A DNA stretch of 64,000 bases from Sphingobium sp052327305 (lineage in GTDB: Bacteria; Pseudomonadota; Alphaproteobacteria; Sphingomonadales; Sphingomonadaceae): NCBI RefSeq assembly GCF_052327305.1, contig NZ_CP182486.1, forward strand, positions 1,364,001-1,428,000. Direction: 5' to 3'. Both the position numbers and the translations under genes were made by a program. Positions within the stretch are counted from its first letter, which is position 1. Each line of letters starts with the position of its first letter. Below, in pieces: positions 63,962-64,000 of this stretch. The notes below the pieces were generated by a model. That model saw only the letters and a program-made list of their open reading frames with translations, was not told the DNA's origin and did not search any database.

Positions 63962-64000
63962 AAGCTGGCTGCGATAGCGCGCCTTCCGCCCTCTTGGCCA

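Overview
The window is 64 kb of GC-rich bacterial chromosome with dense coding and mostly housekeeping genes. The gene set points to an alphaproteobacterium of the Sphingomonadales (Sphingomonadaceae). The evidence is an atpHAGDC F1 operon without F0 genes, a PEP-CTERM anchor of the PEPATWAMMIAGFG type, several TonB-dependent receptors, DUF3297, DUF1289 and DUF983 proteins, and palindromic intergenic repeats typical of the group. The genus cannot be fixed by reading alone. I see no rRNA, tRNA, CRISPR array, transposase or prophage.

Layout. 0-7.7 kb: a secreted hypothetical protein, then a minus-strand block queC-queE (preQ0 for queuosine), a DUF3617 protein, hslO, argD-argF, and hrcA-grpE. 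7.7-11.1 kb: a GT-C-type membrane glycosyltransferase convergent with an SMR/ArnE-like transporter and a HAD-UbiA fusion, which looks like a lipid-linked pentose module. 11.1-14.6 kb: a tightly overlapped plus-strand run rph-rdgB-hemW-xerC. 14.7-18.1 kb: a TonB receptor with a PepSY membrane protein. 18.2-22.4 kb: dedA, gshB, yraN-rsmI and a divergent PBP activator lipoprotein. 22.5-32.3 kb: transaldolase, priA-DUF1289, an Ala/Pro-rich membrane protein, ada with a PEP-mutase-like gene, an unusual membrane-tethered trypsin-like protease and a lone chemotaxis receptor.

32.6-40.2 kb: atpH-A-G-D, then a 50-codon membrane-protein ORF, atpC, then lepA and a PhnA-like gene. 40-44.4 kb: small regulators, a GH43 glycosidase, a YaiI-family protein and a DEAD-box helicase. 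44.7-46.2 kb: a lower-GC KAP-type P-loop NTPase, the clearest accessory gene. 46.5-50 kb: a PEP-CTERM protein, DODA dioxygenase, ModE-like regulator and cold-shock protein. 50-56.6 kb: a carbohydrate locus with a frameshifted TonB receptor, GH127, a PQQ-type sugar dehydrogenase and an esterase. 56.6-64 kb: a KefB/YbaL-type antiporter, small membrane proteins, typA, DUF983, DUF3297, gdx (SugE) with a guanidine-II-like hairpin in front, and recF at the edge.

The most notable items are the HAD-UbiA/flippase/GT-C module, the small ORF with a sequestered ribosome binding site between atpD and atpC, the KAP NTPase, the ACGG-loop hairpin before gdx, the frameshift in the second TonB receptor, and at least five kinds of palindromic intergenic element, two of them placed beside essential genes.
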